From an uncultured Lentisphaeria bacterium (GTDB taxonomy: Bacteria > Verrucomicrobiota > Lentisphaeria > Oligosphaerales > Oligosphaeraceae): a stretch of DNA of 64,000 nt. Positions 1 through 10,349 of the stretch are shown here, piece by piece. The notes beneath the pieces were generated by a model. That model saw only the letters and a program-made list of their open reading frames with translations, was not told where the DNA came from and did no database searches. The DNA lies in NCBI GenBank assembly GCA_934661755.1, contig CAKUJM010000007.1:1-64000 (forward strand), written 5' to 3'. Both the position numbers and the translations under genes were made by a program. Position 1 is the first letter of the stretch. Each line of letters begins with the position of its first letter.

Positions 1-191
1 CCGCAGTGCGTAGTTTATAAGAACGCGCTATGTTGTAACAACATGATTGTCCAAGGGCGAGACGCCCTTGCTACCCCGGGAGAGGCCGGAGGGGTTGGCG
101 CCGGGCATGACGTGCCGCAGTGCGTAGTTTATAAGAACGCGCTATGTTGTAACAACATGATTGTCCAAGGGCGAGACGCCCTTGCTACCCC
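1..191. repeat. Direct repeat pair (77 bp, period 114 bp) at window start
   Basis: Bases 1-77 recur identically at 115-191. Each copy contains the short palindrome GTTGTAACAAC and a small hairpin AAGGGCGAGACGCCCTT. The spacer at about 84-114 carries GGAGGGGTTGGCGCCGGGC, which recurs twice near 22.6-22.7 kb. This marks a dispersed non-coding repeat family. The stretch from 192 to the purF start at 470 holds no gene that I can support. Confidence 0.85.
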
Positions 192-469
192 CCTTGTCCA
201 AGTTCACTCATGCGGGTAGCCCCTCCGCCGCTCGTCCTTCTCGCGCGCGCGACAACCACATAGGTGGGCCAAGTTCCCCCGCCCGACCACCCAGCGTTAA
301 GCTAACTGCCCCGCACGGTATTGCCAATTGCCAGCGCCATAATCCCCAAAAGTGTGCGATTGGCAGACACTTTACAAATGCCATGACGTCCATTGCCGTT
401 CACGCCGTCCTTGGCACAATTCATGCTAAAGCCCGGAGTCATCCAGATTTCATCCGCGGGGACAAGACA

Positions 470-2194
470 ATGTCAGATTCAATCAAGCACGAGTGCGCGG
501 TAGCGGTGCTGCGGCTGCTCAAGCCACAGCAGTATTATCAGCGCAAGTACGGCATTTCCGACTACGGCTTTCAGAAGTTAGCGCTATTGCTGGAGAAGCA
601 GCACAACCGGGGGCAGGATGGCGCCGGCATCGCCTCGCTACAGCTGTCTCCAGAGCCGGGGACTCCGGCATACACTTTGCGGAAGTCGGCAGCCGTGGAG
701 AATCCGCTGGCGGATCTGCTGGGGCGCTGTGCCGGTGATCCCGCCATGAATGGCGGGCTGATGCTGGGGCATCTGCGATACGCCACCTATGGCCGTCATG
801 ATCTTGCGGCCTGCCATCCTTTTGTCCATGAGTCCAGCTGTCTGCGGCGGACGCTGCTGCTGGCAGGGAATTTCAACCTCACCTCCACCGGCAAGCTATT
901 TGAGAGATTTCTTGAGCAGGGGCATTTTCCTGCTAGCAAGGCGGACGGCTACCTGATATTGCAGACTATCGCCCACTATCTTGAACAGGACGCGTCATTG
1001 CATCCCGGAGATCCCGACTGGCCGAAGATATTGAGGCAGTCGCTGGACGAAGTTGACGGTGCGTTCACGCTATGCGGGATCAACGGATCCGGCGATGCCT
1101 TTGTCATCCGCGACCCCCATGGCATCCGTCCGGGGTACTTCTACTACGACTCCGAGATATTCGTCGCCGCCAGCGAGCGTCCGGCCATCCAGGCGGCATT
1201 CGACTGTCCGACCGGCGAAGTGCAGGAAATTCCGCGCGGCAAGGCCCTCCTGATGCACCGTAACGGCGACTTTGAGCTGGCCGACTGCCTGCCGCCGCAG
1301 GAATCCCGCGGCTGCGTCTTCGAGCGCATCTACTTTTCGCGTCCCAATGACGCCGACATCCATCGCGAACGGCGGCTTCTGGGGCGCGCCCTGGCCCCGG
1401 CAGTGCTGGCCGCCGCCAATCACGACCTGGCCAACACCTTCTTCAGCTACATCCCCAACTCCGCCCAGGTCAGCTTCCACGGCCTGCTCGACGAGGTCAT
1501 GCGGACGGGCGTGGCCGCCGGACAGGAAGTGCGTTTCGGCCAGATTGCCGTCAAGGATGCCAAATTCCGCACCTTCATCGCCGACGCCAATATCCGCAAG
1601 GCCCTCAACATGCATGTCTACGACGTCACCTATGGCATGCTCCATCCCGGAACCGACACCCTGGTGGTGGTGGACGACTCGATCGTGCGCGGCAGCACCA
1701 TGCGCAACGCGATCCTGCCCATTCTCGACCGTCTGGATCCGCGCCAGATCATTGTCGCCAGCTCCGCGCCGCCCATCAAGTATCCGGACTGCTATGGCAT
1801 CGACATGGCGGTGGCCTCCGACCTGGTGGCCTTCCAGGCGGTGGTGGCGTTGCTGCGTCAAAGCGGTCGCGACCAGGTTATCCAGGATGCATACGAGCAC
1901 GCCAAGGCGGATCTGCTGAATCCCGACGGTGAAGGCCAAAATCACATGAAGGAGCTTTATGACGCCGTGGACGATTCAGAGCTGGTGGTCCAGATCGCGC
2001 ATCTGCTCACTCCGCCCGGCCTGAAAGCCCGCCTCGTGGTGGTCTACCAGAGCATCGACGCCCTGCACCAATGCTGTGCACAGCATCGCGGCGACTGGTA
2101 TTTCACCGGCGACTACCCCACCCGCGGCGGCATCCACACCGCCAACCAGGCCCTGGTCAACTACATGGAACAATCAAGCGAACGGGCATACTGA
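470..2194 (+). CDS. purF: Amidophosphoribosyltransferase (glutamine PRPP amidotransferase)
   Basis: This enzyme commits PRPP to purine synthesis by transferring ammonia from glutamine. The 574-residue protein starts at ATG 470. The open frame continues upstream to 161, but that part lies in repeats and low-quality peptide, so I reject it. The N-terminal glutamine-hydrolase nucleophile is Cys9 (KHECAVAV), followed by the RGQDGAG loop at about 47-53. The PRPP-binding motif VVVDDSIVRGST is at about 399-410. The N-terminal text and the tail (GDWYFTGDYPTRGG) resemble the longer PurF variant known from Bacteroidetes rather than the E. coli form. pyrG follows after 8 bp, so the two nucleotide genes are probably cotranscribed. 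Confidence 0.88.
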   Translation: MSDSIKHECAVAVLRLLKPQQYYQRKYGISDYGFQKLALLLEKQHNRGQDGAGIASLQLSPEPGTPAYTLRKSAAVENPLADLLGRCAGDPAMNGGLMLGHLRYATYGRHDLAACHPFVHESSCLRRTLLLAGNFNLTSTGKLFERFLEQGHFPASKADGYLILQTIAHYLEQDASLHPGDPDWPKILRQSLDEVDGAFTLCGINGSGDAFVIRDPHGIRPGYFYYDSEIFVAASERPAIQAAFDCPTGEVQEIPRGKALLMHRNGDFELADCLPPQESRGCVFERIYFSRPNDADIHRERRLLGRALAPAVLAAANHDLANTFFSYIPNSAQVSFHGLLDEVMRTGVAAGQEVRFGQIAVKDAKFRTFIADANIRKALNMHVYDVTYGMLHPGTDTLVVVDDSIVRGSTMRNAILPILDRLDPRQIIVASSAPPIKYPDCYGIDMAVASDLVAFQAVVALLRQSGRDQVIQDAYEHAKADLLNPDGEGQNHMKELYDAVDDSELVVQIAHLLTPPGLKARLVVVYQSIDALHQCCAQHRGDWYFTGDYPTRGGIHTANQALVNYMEQSSERAY

Positions 2195-2202
2195 GCATAC
2201 AT

Positions 2203-3801
<1,599 letters not shown>

Positions 3802-4106
3802 CCGCGCCACGCACCGTCCCATTCCGCCCCATTCCCGCCGGCAGGGGATGGCGGCAGATTGGGACGAAGCGGTGGGGGGGGACTGGCCACGGTGGAGTGG
3901 CGCCGGCGCGCACGCTTGCCCCCTCTTCCGCGTCTTTCCCCGCTTACACCATACTATTGCATCGCAGCATCTTCCATCCACGGAAAAGCCATCATGTGGA
4001 GATTTCGCCGCCGCCCGCAAATTGAAATGCGTGCTATACTACATGCGGGGGCGGAATCACCTTCCTGGCCCATGAGGCCGGGTGCTTACCGTTGGAGAAA
4101 TCGAAG
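3802..4106. other. Intergenic region, pyrG to symporter
   Basis: About 300 bp without a supportable gene. It contains a G-run near 3874-3882 and an AT-richer stretch near 3945-4045 that could hold the promoter of the downstream symporter. I see no clear sigma-70 box pair or strong terminator. Confidence 0.4.
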
Positions 4107-6194
4107 ATGCATCTTATCGACTGGCTGTTCGTGGCGATTCCGCTGCTGATTATTCTGTGGGTCGGCTTCAAGGCCCAAAGCTATATCCGCAACGTCGCGG
4201 ACTTCCTTTCCGCCGGACGCTGCGCGGGGCGATATCTGCTAAGCGTTGCCGACGGATCGGCCGGTGTCGGCCTCATCACCCTGGTCGGGATGTTCGAGAT
4301 GTTCTACCAGGCCGGAAATTCCATCGGCTTCTGGAGCGGCATCGGACTGCTGGTCGGGATGATCTTGACCATGACTGGATTCGTCACCTACCGCTACCGT
4401 GAAACCCGTGCCATGACCCTGGCGCAATTCTTCGAAATGCGCTACAGCCGCAGCTTCCGGGTCTTCGCCGGACTGCTGTCATTCCTCTCCGGCCTCCTCA
4501 ACTATGCGCTTTTCCCCGCGATCGGCGGGCGGTTCTTCCTCTACTACTGCGGCTTCCCCGACACCTTCAGCTTCCTCGGGATCCAGTGGTCCACCTTCGG
4601 CACTCTCATGGCCTTCTTCCTGGGGCTGGCATTGCTCATTGTGATGACCGGCGGGCAGCTCACCACCATGATCACCGACTGCCTGCAAGGGATCTACAGC
4701 TACTTCGCCTACGCGGTGCTGGCCATCGTGATCCTCCATGCCTTCAGCCTCGCCCAATTCAAGGAGGTCATGTTCGCGCGCCCCGAGGGGTACTCCTTCA
4801 TCAATCCCTTCGACACCGGGAAGATGACCGGATTCAACATCTTCTATGTGCTGATCGGAATCTTCTCCACCATCTACTGCCGGATGGCCTGGCAGGGCAA
4901 CCAGGGTTACAACTCCTGCGGCGCATCGCCCCACGAGCAGAAGATGGGCGGCGTCCTCGGAGTCTGGCGCAACGGCTTCCAGACCGTCGCCATCCTGCTG
5001 CTGGTGTTCGGCGCATATACCTACATGAACCATCCGGCCTTCCAGTCCCAGGCCGCCCAGGTTAACGCCGGATTGAGCCAGATCCGCTTTGATTCCGTGC
5101 AGACCACCCAGACCATCCGGCAGCAGATGACAGTGCCCATGGCGCTCCACGCCATCCTCCCTCCCGGCGTCATCGGGATTTTCTGCGCGCTGGCGCTCTT
5201 CCTGATGCTGAGCACCGACACCACTTACCTGCACAGCTGGGGCAGCATCCTCGTCCAGGATGTGATCCTGCCCTTTCGCCGGAAGCCGCTAAGCCGTGCG
5301 GCGCATCTGAAGGCGCTGCGGCTGTCGATTTTCGCCGTGGCGCTCTTCGCCTGGGTCTTCAGCTACTATTTCGGCCAGGTCACCTTCATTCTGATGTTCT
5401 TCGCCCTCACCGGCACCATCTACATGGGTGGCGCGGGCTCCGCCATCATCGGCGGCCTCTATTGGCGCAAGGGGACCGCCGCCGGCGCCTGGGCCGCGAT
5501 GATCTTCAGCGCCCTCGGCGGTGCGGGAGGATTCCTGCTGCAGAAATTCTGGGAAAGCCCGATCTATCCATTCCTGGAACGCCATGCGCCAAACGCCCTG
5601 AGGACCTTCGGCAGCACCATCGAGTCCATCGGGCAGGCGCTGCCAATCCTGAACTGGAAGATGTCGCCGACCAATTTTCCGATCTCCGGACAGGAGCTTT
5701 TCTTCCTGACCGCGCTGTTCTCAATCACCCTCTATGTCATCATATCGCTGCTTACCTGCCGCCAGCCATTTGACCTGGACCGCATGCTCCATCGCGACGC
5801 CCCCAACCCCGACCACCAGAAAGCCCGCGACGGCCACGAGGCGACCGCCCACGGCCTCATGAATTGGCGGCGACTCCTGGGCATCAGCCCCGAATACACC
5901 CGCGGCGATCGCATCCTGGCCTATTCCGTGCTGGCATGGACCCTGCTGTGCTTTGCGGAATTCCTCTTCGCCGTCATCGTGAACATCTTCTTCATCCGAT
6001 GGACCAACGAAGGATGGTTCCGGTGGTGGAAATACATCACTGTCGGGCAGGGGCTGGTCTACGGCGCCATCACCACCATCTGGTTCACCTGGGGCGGCCT
6101 GCGCGACCTGCGCCGGCTATTCCGCCATCTGCAGGACAGGATCATCCAGCCGCCAGCGGATGGGGACGATAACGATGACGGCCGGGTACGGTAG
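4107..6194 (+). CDS. Sodium:solute symporter family membrane protein
   Basis: A 695-residue polytopic inner-membrane protein of the SSS (solute:sodium symporter) family, with about 13 hydrophobic segments. Family-like features are the LSAGRCAGRYLLSVADGSAG segment after TM1 and the ALTGTIYMGGAGSAIIGGLYWRKG segment near residue 430. The last third includes a hydrophilic loop with DHQKARDGHEATAHG before the final two helices. ATG 4107 is preferred over TTG 4092 because GGAG at 4094-4097 sits at Shine-Dalgarno distance. The substrate cannot be read from sequence. A convergent AraC-type regulator lies immediately downstream. SSS proteins beside AraC regulators in this phylum often serve sugar uptake, which is inference only. 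Confidence 0.85.
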   Translation: MHLIDWLFVAIPLLIILWVGFKAQSYIRNVADFLSAGRCAGRYLLSVADGSAGVGLITLVGMFEMFYQAGNSIGFWSGIGLLVGMILTMTGFVTYRYRETRAMTLAQFFEMRYSRSFRVFAGLLSFLSGLLNYALFPAIGGRFFLYYCGFPDTFSFLGIQWSTFGTLMAFFLGLALLIVMTGGQLTTMITDCLQGIYSYFAYAVLAIVILHAFSLAQFKEVMFARPEGYSFINPFDTGKMTGFNIFYVLIGIFSTIYCRMAWQGNQGYNSCGASPHEQKMGGVLGVWRNGFQTVAILLLVFGAYTYMNHPAFQSQAAQVNAGLSQIRFDSVQTTQTIRQQMTVPMALHAILPPGVIGIFCALALFLMLSTDTTYLHSWGSILVQDVILPFRRKPLSRAAHLKALRLSIFAVALFAWVFSYYFGQVTFILMFFALTGTIYMGGAGSAIIGGLYWRKGTAAGAWAAMIFSALGGAGGFLLQKFWESPIYPFLERHAPNALRTFGSTIESIGQALPILNWKMSPTNFPISGQELFFLTALFSITLYVIISLLTCRQPFDLDRMLHRDAPNPDHQKARDGHEATAHGLMNWRRLLGISPEYTRGDRILAYSVLAWTLLCFAEFLFAVIVNIFFIRWTNEGWFRWWKYITVGQGLVYGAITTIWFTWGGLRDLRRLFRHLQDRIIQPPADGDDNDDGRVR

Positions 6195-6233
6195 CCCCAC
6201 GCCACGTCCCCCCATTGTCGCATGGCGGCGTCC

Positions 6234-7079
6234 TCAAAGCCCGCCGTCGCCGTGCTGGCCGTAGGCATTCCGGTATTCGCTGGGGGACAGCCCCTTCCGT
6301 TCCTTGAAGCGCCTGGAGAAATGGAACTGGTCGGCGTATCCGAACTGCCGGGCGATTTCATTGACCGGCGCACTGTCGAGCAGCAGCCTCTCTCCGGCCA
6401 TGTTCATCTTCAGCTGCTCCATGTACTCCTTGGGCTTCATGCCGGTTTTGGCGACAAACAGCCGCCGGAACTGGTCGTCGCTAAGCTTGCACAATTGCGC
6501 CAGTTCCCGCACCTGGTACCATCGGCCATAATTTTCCCGCATCAGCTGCATCACGCCATCGATCTTGTCATCGGCCTGCGCCTTCTGCCGCAACGAGAAG
6601 ATGGAGAAAAGCAGTTTCTGTAGCGCGATATTGGCGGCCAGCTGGCTGGCCGGCGCCGGATTTTCCGCCAATTCGATCACCGGGAGCAGCTGCCGCTGGA
6701 AGCCCATCCTGACCACGCCGCTGGAAATCACCCCGCTGCGGAAAAGCATGTCCGCCACCGCCCCGGTGAAGCATAGCGAATCCTCGACATAGCGGTTGCG
6801 CCGCTCCGGGCCATACCAATGGATTTGCCCGCAGGGGATGACGATGCAGTCCCCCGCCTCGACGCGGCAGACCCCCTGCTCCGGAAGCCACAGCCGCCCG
6901 CCGCCGTCATACATATGCGAGAGGCAGTAGAACTCAAAATAGCGCTGGCGCTCGACGCTGTCGCACCACTCCGCGACATACCCCCGCAGCCATTTGAATA
7001 TGCGCAGGCCGTAATTGCGGTGGACTTCCTGGTCCTCTCCGTAAAGATGATGGACGATGTATGCCGGCGACTCGGGCAT
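6234..7079 (-). CDS. AraC family transcriptional regulator
   Basis: The protein has an N-terminal cupin-like sensing domain (VEAGDCIVIPCGQIHWYGPE) and a C-terminal double helix-turn-helix. The segments LAQLCKLSDDQFRRLF and VNEIARQFGYADQFHFSRRF are classic for AraC/XylS proteins. Members usually bind DNA near a carbohydrate-utilisation promoter and respond to a sugar. The start is uncertain. ATG 7079 gives 281 residues, the usual family length, while the frame stays open to an ATG at 7247 (337 residues) through a basic, unfamiliar segment. It converges on the upstream symporter with a 39-bp gap. Confidence 0.88.
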   Translation of the reverse strand: MPESPAYIVHHLYGEDQEVHRNYGLRIFKWLRGYVAEWCDSVERQRYFEFYCLSHMYDGGGRLWLPEQGVCRVEAGDCIVIPCGQIHWYGPERRNRYVEDSLCFTGAVADMLFRSGVISSGVVRMGFQRQLLPVIELAENPAPASQLAANIALQKLLFSIFSLRQKAQADDKIDGVMQLMRENYGRWYQVRELAQLCKLSDDQFRRLFVAKTGMKPKEYMEQLKMNMAGERLLLDSAPVNEIARQFGYADQFHFSRRFKERKGLSPSEYRNAYGQHGDGGL

Positions 7080-7305
7080 GGCTGAAGCTGCATTCGTGAT
7101 GTCTTGTGGTTCCACTGCCCATAATGTAACCCGGTTCCGGCGGGACCGGCGTTTTTCACCGTCGATATTTTCCCGGACGGCCTGCCGGACATGGCAAATT
7201 CTGCGCAGCGCATTAAATTTTACCGTTTTACATTTTTTCGTCGGCATGTGGCTGTAAAAATGGCCGGCACCGGCAAATCAAGTCCAGTTACCAACGGAGT
7301 CCACA

Positions 7306-8073
7306 ATGTCAGGACATAATAAATGGTCGTCGATCAAGCATAAGAAGGGTGCTGCCGATGCCGCGCGCGGCAAGGTCTTCTCCCGTGTTTCCAAGGAAAT
7401 CATCCAGGCTGCCCGCGAGGGGGGCGGCGACCCCGCGCTGAATGCGCGTCTGCGGGCGGCGGTGACCGCCGCCAAGGCGGCGAACATGCCCAACGACAAT
7501 ATTGACCGCGCAATCAAGAAGGGCACGGGTGCGCTGGGCGGCGCCGCAGTCGAGGAATTCACCTACGAGGGCTATGCGGCCGGCGGAGTGTCGGTGATCA
7601 TCAACTGCATGTCCGACAACAAGAACCGCACGGCAGCCGACATCCGCAACTTCTTCAGCCGGTACAATTGCAAGATGGCCGGTTCCGGTGCGGTCTCCTA
7701 TAAGTTCGCACGCAAGGCGCGTTTTGAAATCGAGGGCGATGCGGCCAACGAGGACAAGCTGATGGAGCTGCTGCTCGATGGCGGCGCCGATGTCGAGGAC
7801 ATCCAGGTGGATGACGGCATCGCGACCATCATCGCCGCGCCAGAGGCCTTCTCCACCATTCTCGGGATCCTGGAAGGCGCGGGGATCACCGTCTCCGAAT
7901 CCAGCATCGCCATGGTTCCGGATTCGACCACGATGGTTACCGAACTCAATGTCGCCAAGTCGGTCCAGAAGTTCGTCGACGCCCTGGAAGACTATGACGA
8001 CTGCCAGGCGGTATACCATGACATGGAGCTTTCCGACGACGTGGCCGAGGCGATGGCCAATGAGGATGAATAA
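7306..8073 (+). CDS. yebC: YebC/PmpR family protein
   Basis: A 255-residue protein with the invariant start MSGHNKWSSIKHKK, the motif AKAANMPNDNIDRAIKKG at about 57-74 and the middle-domain text EGYAAGGVSVIINCMSDN. Family members were first called DNA-binding regulators. More recent work links YebC/TACO1 proteins to translation through difficult proline-rich stretches. GGAG at 7296-7299 precedes ATG 7306 at good spacing. The gene stands alone, followed by a long palindromic repeat. Confidence 0.95.
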   Translation: MSGHNKWSSIKHKKGAADAARGKVFSRVSKEIIQAAREGGGDPALNARLRAAVTAAKAANMPNDNIDRAIKKGTGALGGAAVEEFTYEGYAAGGVSVIINCMSDNKNRTAADIRNFFSRYNCKMAGSGAVSYKFARKARFEIEGDAANEDKLMELLLDGGADVEDIQVDDGIATIIAAPEAFSTILGILEGAGITVSESSIAMVPDSTTMVTELNVAKSVQKFVDALEDYDDCQAVYHDMELSDDVAEAMANEDE

Positions 8074-8078
8074 CCCCC

Positions 8079-8201
8079 CATGAATTCGTGAAGCCAGCGC
8101 TTTTGCGCCATAATTTCGTCTTTTTTCGGTCACGTACTCCCGGTACGCTCACTCAAAAATCCTCATTCTGACCCAAAATCGACTGGCTTCACGAATCCAT
8201 G
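8079..8201. repeat. 123-bp long palindromic intergenic repeat, copy A
   Basis: The outer arms CATGAATTCGTGAAGCCAG (8079-8097) and CTGGCTTCACGAATCCATG (8183-8201) are complementary at 18 of 19 positions. An inner hairpin is formed by CGTAC-TCCCG-GTACG (8133-8147). The same 123-bp arrangement recurs at 48631-48753 and, in reverse orientation, at 52584-52706. The element lies 5 bp after the yebC stop. It could act as a folded RNA or terminator, or be a small non-autonomous mobile element. The rest of 8202-8469 holds nothing that I can identify. Confidence 0.8.
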
Positions 8202-8469
8202 TCCGGTCTGTATTTCGTGACACATGATGCCGCACTTCCGCGTCCAGGCGACGACGGGATGCGGCATCTTCCTTTATCGACTTGCCAGATCGACTTGCGG
8301 GATGCTGTCCTGCAAATCCATGGCATCCTCGCGTCCTCCCTGGCCAGTTTGACGCCATTGCCTCCTTGTGAGCAGCCGCTGCGCACGGCCGCCTCTCCGT
8401 CAAGTTGACTCAGGAACGCCAGCAAAAGCCCTGCCGGATTCACGGGAGGCCACACCAGGAGGAGCCAAA

Positions 8470-10245
8470 TTGATCACCTTTATTCATCCTGGCGCGTTGT
8501 GGCTGCTGGCGCTTTGCGCCATTCCGCCGCTGCTCCATCTGATCAACCGCCTTCCTCCGCAGCGCATACGCTTTCCGATGGCGCGTTTCCTGCCGCCTAC
8601 GCCGGCGCGGCGGCACGGCCGGAGGGTCTGGCGCGACCGGCTGCTGCTGGCATTGCGGACGTCCATGCTTGCCGCCGGCGCCCTCGCCTTTGCCGCCCCG
8701 CAGTGGCAGCCGCAACCCGAGGCCCCCGCCTCCGTCATGACGCGCACCGCCGTCATTTTGGATGACTCCGCCAGCATGGGCACTCCCCGGCGCTGGCGAG
8801 AGGCGTTGCTTTTTTTGCAGGAAGCCATCGCCGCAGCCGATGGCGAATGCCGGATCTTCGCAACTTCAGGGAAAAGCTATTCCGCCGCCGAGGCGCATAA
8901 AGGCCAATTGCAGGCGGCAAATGCCCCGGGCGATTGCGTGGCGGCCATCCGGCATGCGTTGTCATGGCTCGCCGTCGATGGCCTCTCCCGCCGGCAGCTG
9001 GTGGTCATCAGCGACCTGCAGCGTCCCGAGTGGGAGCGCCAGCTGCCCGCCGGCGACCTCGGCCTGTGGGTGACCGTCAGGCAGATGCCGCTGCCAGCCG
9101 GCAATGTCGGGATCATGTCGGCGCAATGTGACGCCGCCAGCCGAAGAATGTCGATACGCGTGCACAACTACGGCCGGTCCGTCGAAAAACGCCAATTGCG
9201 GCTGCAAATCAATGGCCGGCAGATCGGCGAACGCGAAATCACGCTGCCGCCCGGCCAGTCCGTCAATGCGCGCTTTCTCCGGGAGGACCCGCCCGGATGG
9301 CAGGATGAATGCACCGCCCAAATCCTCCCCGGCGATGAGTTGCCCCATGACGACCGGCGCGTATTCACCCTGTCTGATGCGCCGCCGGAGGTGGTCGTCG
9401 CCACCGCGCCCGGCACAGACGCCGCGTTGATGTTCCTCCAGGCCGCATTCACCGCCGACGGCGCCGGCGCCTGCGTCGTGCGTGCCATTCCGGTTGACGA
9501 GCTGCCGCCATGTGGCCCGTCGGCCTGCCGTGCAGTGGTGCTGACCACGCCGCCGTCCACCCGTGATGCCATTTCCGCGCTGCATGGCCATCTCGATCAT
9601 GGCGGACTGATTCTCCATATCCCCGAGACCATGCCGCCGGCGTCATGGCGGGCGATGAATGCGGCCGGGCTCATCGACAGCCTCCCACTGGGAATGACCG
9701 CCCAGGCGACCGGGATCGCCGCGGTCGCTCCCGGATCCATCCTGCAGCGCATCTTCCCCGACGGGGATCTGCCGCTGCTTTGGGAATGCACCATCCGACG
9801 TCATCTGCGGTTGCAGATGGCCGCCAATGCCGCATCCGTGCTCACTCTGGAGGATGGCGACACTGCCCTGCTTTGCGAACCCCATGGCAATGGCCAGGTC
9901 TACGCCTTCACCTTCGGCATCGGCCGCGTCGACTCCGACCTGCCGCTGTCATCCGCATTCCTGCCCATCCTGAGGGAAATCATTGCCGACGGGCGCACCG
10001 CCGCCACTGTCACCGCCTTCAGCGATGCCGAGAGCGCCCTCGACTGCCAGGCGCAGGACCGCGTTGTCCGGATGCTGACTGCGCCGGCCGCGCCGGCCGC
10101 GCCTCCAATCACCGGTGCTGCGGCAATCGCCCCCCGCGACTTGCGGCCATGGCTGGCCGCACTGGCCATGTCCTGCGCCATCGCCATCATGGCCCTGCGC
10201 ACCGCACGCACCCCCCGCCAGCCGCCGTCCGCCAATTGTCCCTGA
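8470..10245 (+). CDS. BatA-like membrane protein with degenerate VWA domain
   Basis: The predicted 591-residue protein begins with a BatA N-terminal signature (FIHPGALWLLALCAIPPLLHL) forming TM1. It continues with a second TM segment near 60-78 and a von Willebrand A-like region whose metal-site motif is DDSASM (about 97-102). A long periplasmic part follows, then a C-terminal TM helix (about 560-580). TTG 8470 is chosen because a strong AGGAGG (8458-8463) precedes it; the frame extends upstream to 8368 without family support. Related proteins occur in Bat/aerotolerance clusters with MoxR ATPases and a DUF58 protein. None of those partners is in this window, so the role is unknown. Confidence 0.75.
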   Translation: MITFIHPGALWLLALCAIPPLLHLINRLPPQRIRFPMARFLPPTPARRHGRRVWRDRLLLALRTSMLAAGALAFAAPQWQPQPEAPASVMTRTAVILDDSASMGTPRRWREALLFLQEAIAAADGECRIFATSGKSYSAAEAHKGQLQAANAPGDCVAAIRHALSWLAVDGLSRRQLVVISDLQRPEWERQLPAGDLGLWVTVRQMPLPAGNVGIMSAQCDAASRRMSIRVHNYGRSVEKRQLRLQINGRQIGEREITLPPGQSVNARFLREDPPGWQDECTAQILPGDELPHDDRRVFTLSDAPPEVVVATAPGTDAALMFLQAAFTADGAGACVVRAIPVDELPPCGPSACRAVVLTTPPSTRDAISALHGHLDHGGLILHIPETMPPASWRAMNAAGLIDSLPLGMTAQATGIAAVAPGSILQRIFPDGDLPLLWECTIRRHLRLQMAANAASVLTLEDGDTALLCEPHGNGQVYAFTFGIGRVDSDLPLSSAFLPILREIIADGRTAATVTAFSDAESALDCQAQDRVVRMLTAPAAPAAPPITGAAAIAPRDLRPWLAALAMSCAIAIMALRTARTPRQPPSANCP

Positions 10246-10349
10246 ATCCACGGCGCCTTCCCCAGCCATCCCCGTTTCCCGCTTGTGACTTTATATTACT
10301 CCGAAACGCGGGAACGCGCACGAAAGCTCCATCATACTCCTGCACAACC

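Noticed and set aside
161..469. In-frame N-terminal extension of purF
   Set aside because: It runs through the direct repeats and gives no family-like text; the PurF N-terminus with Cys9 fits the ATG at 470.
3802..4106. Small genes in the pyrG-symporter gap
   Set aside because: Open frames there lack start context and recognisable text.
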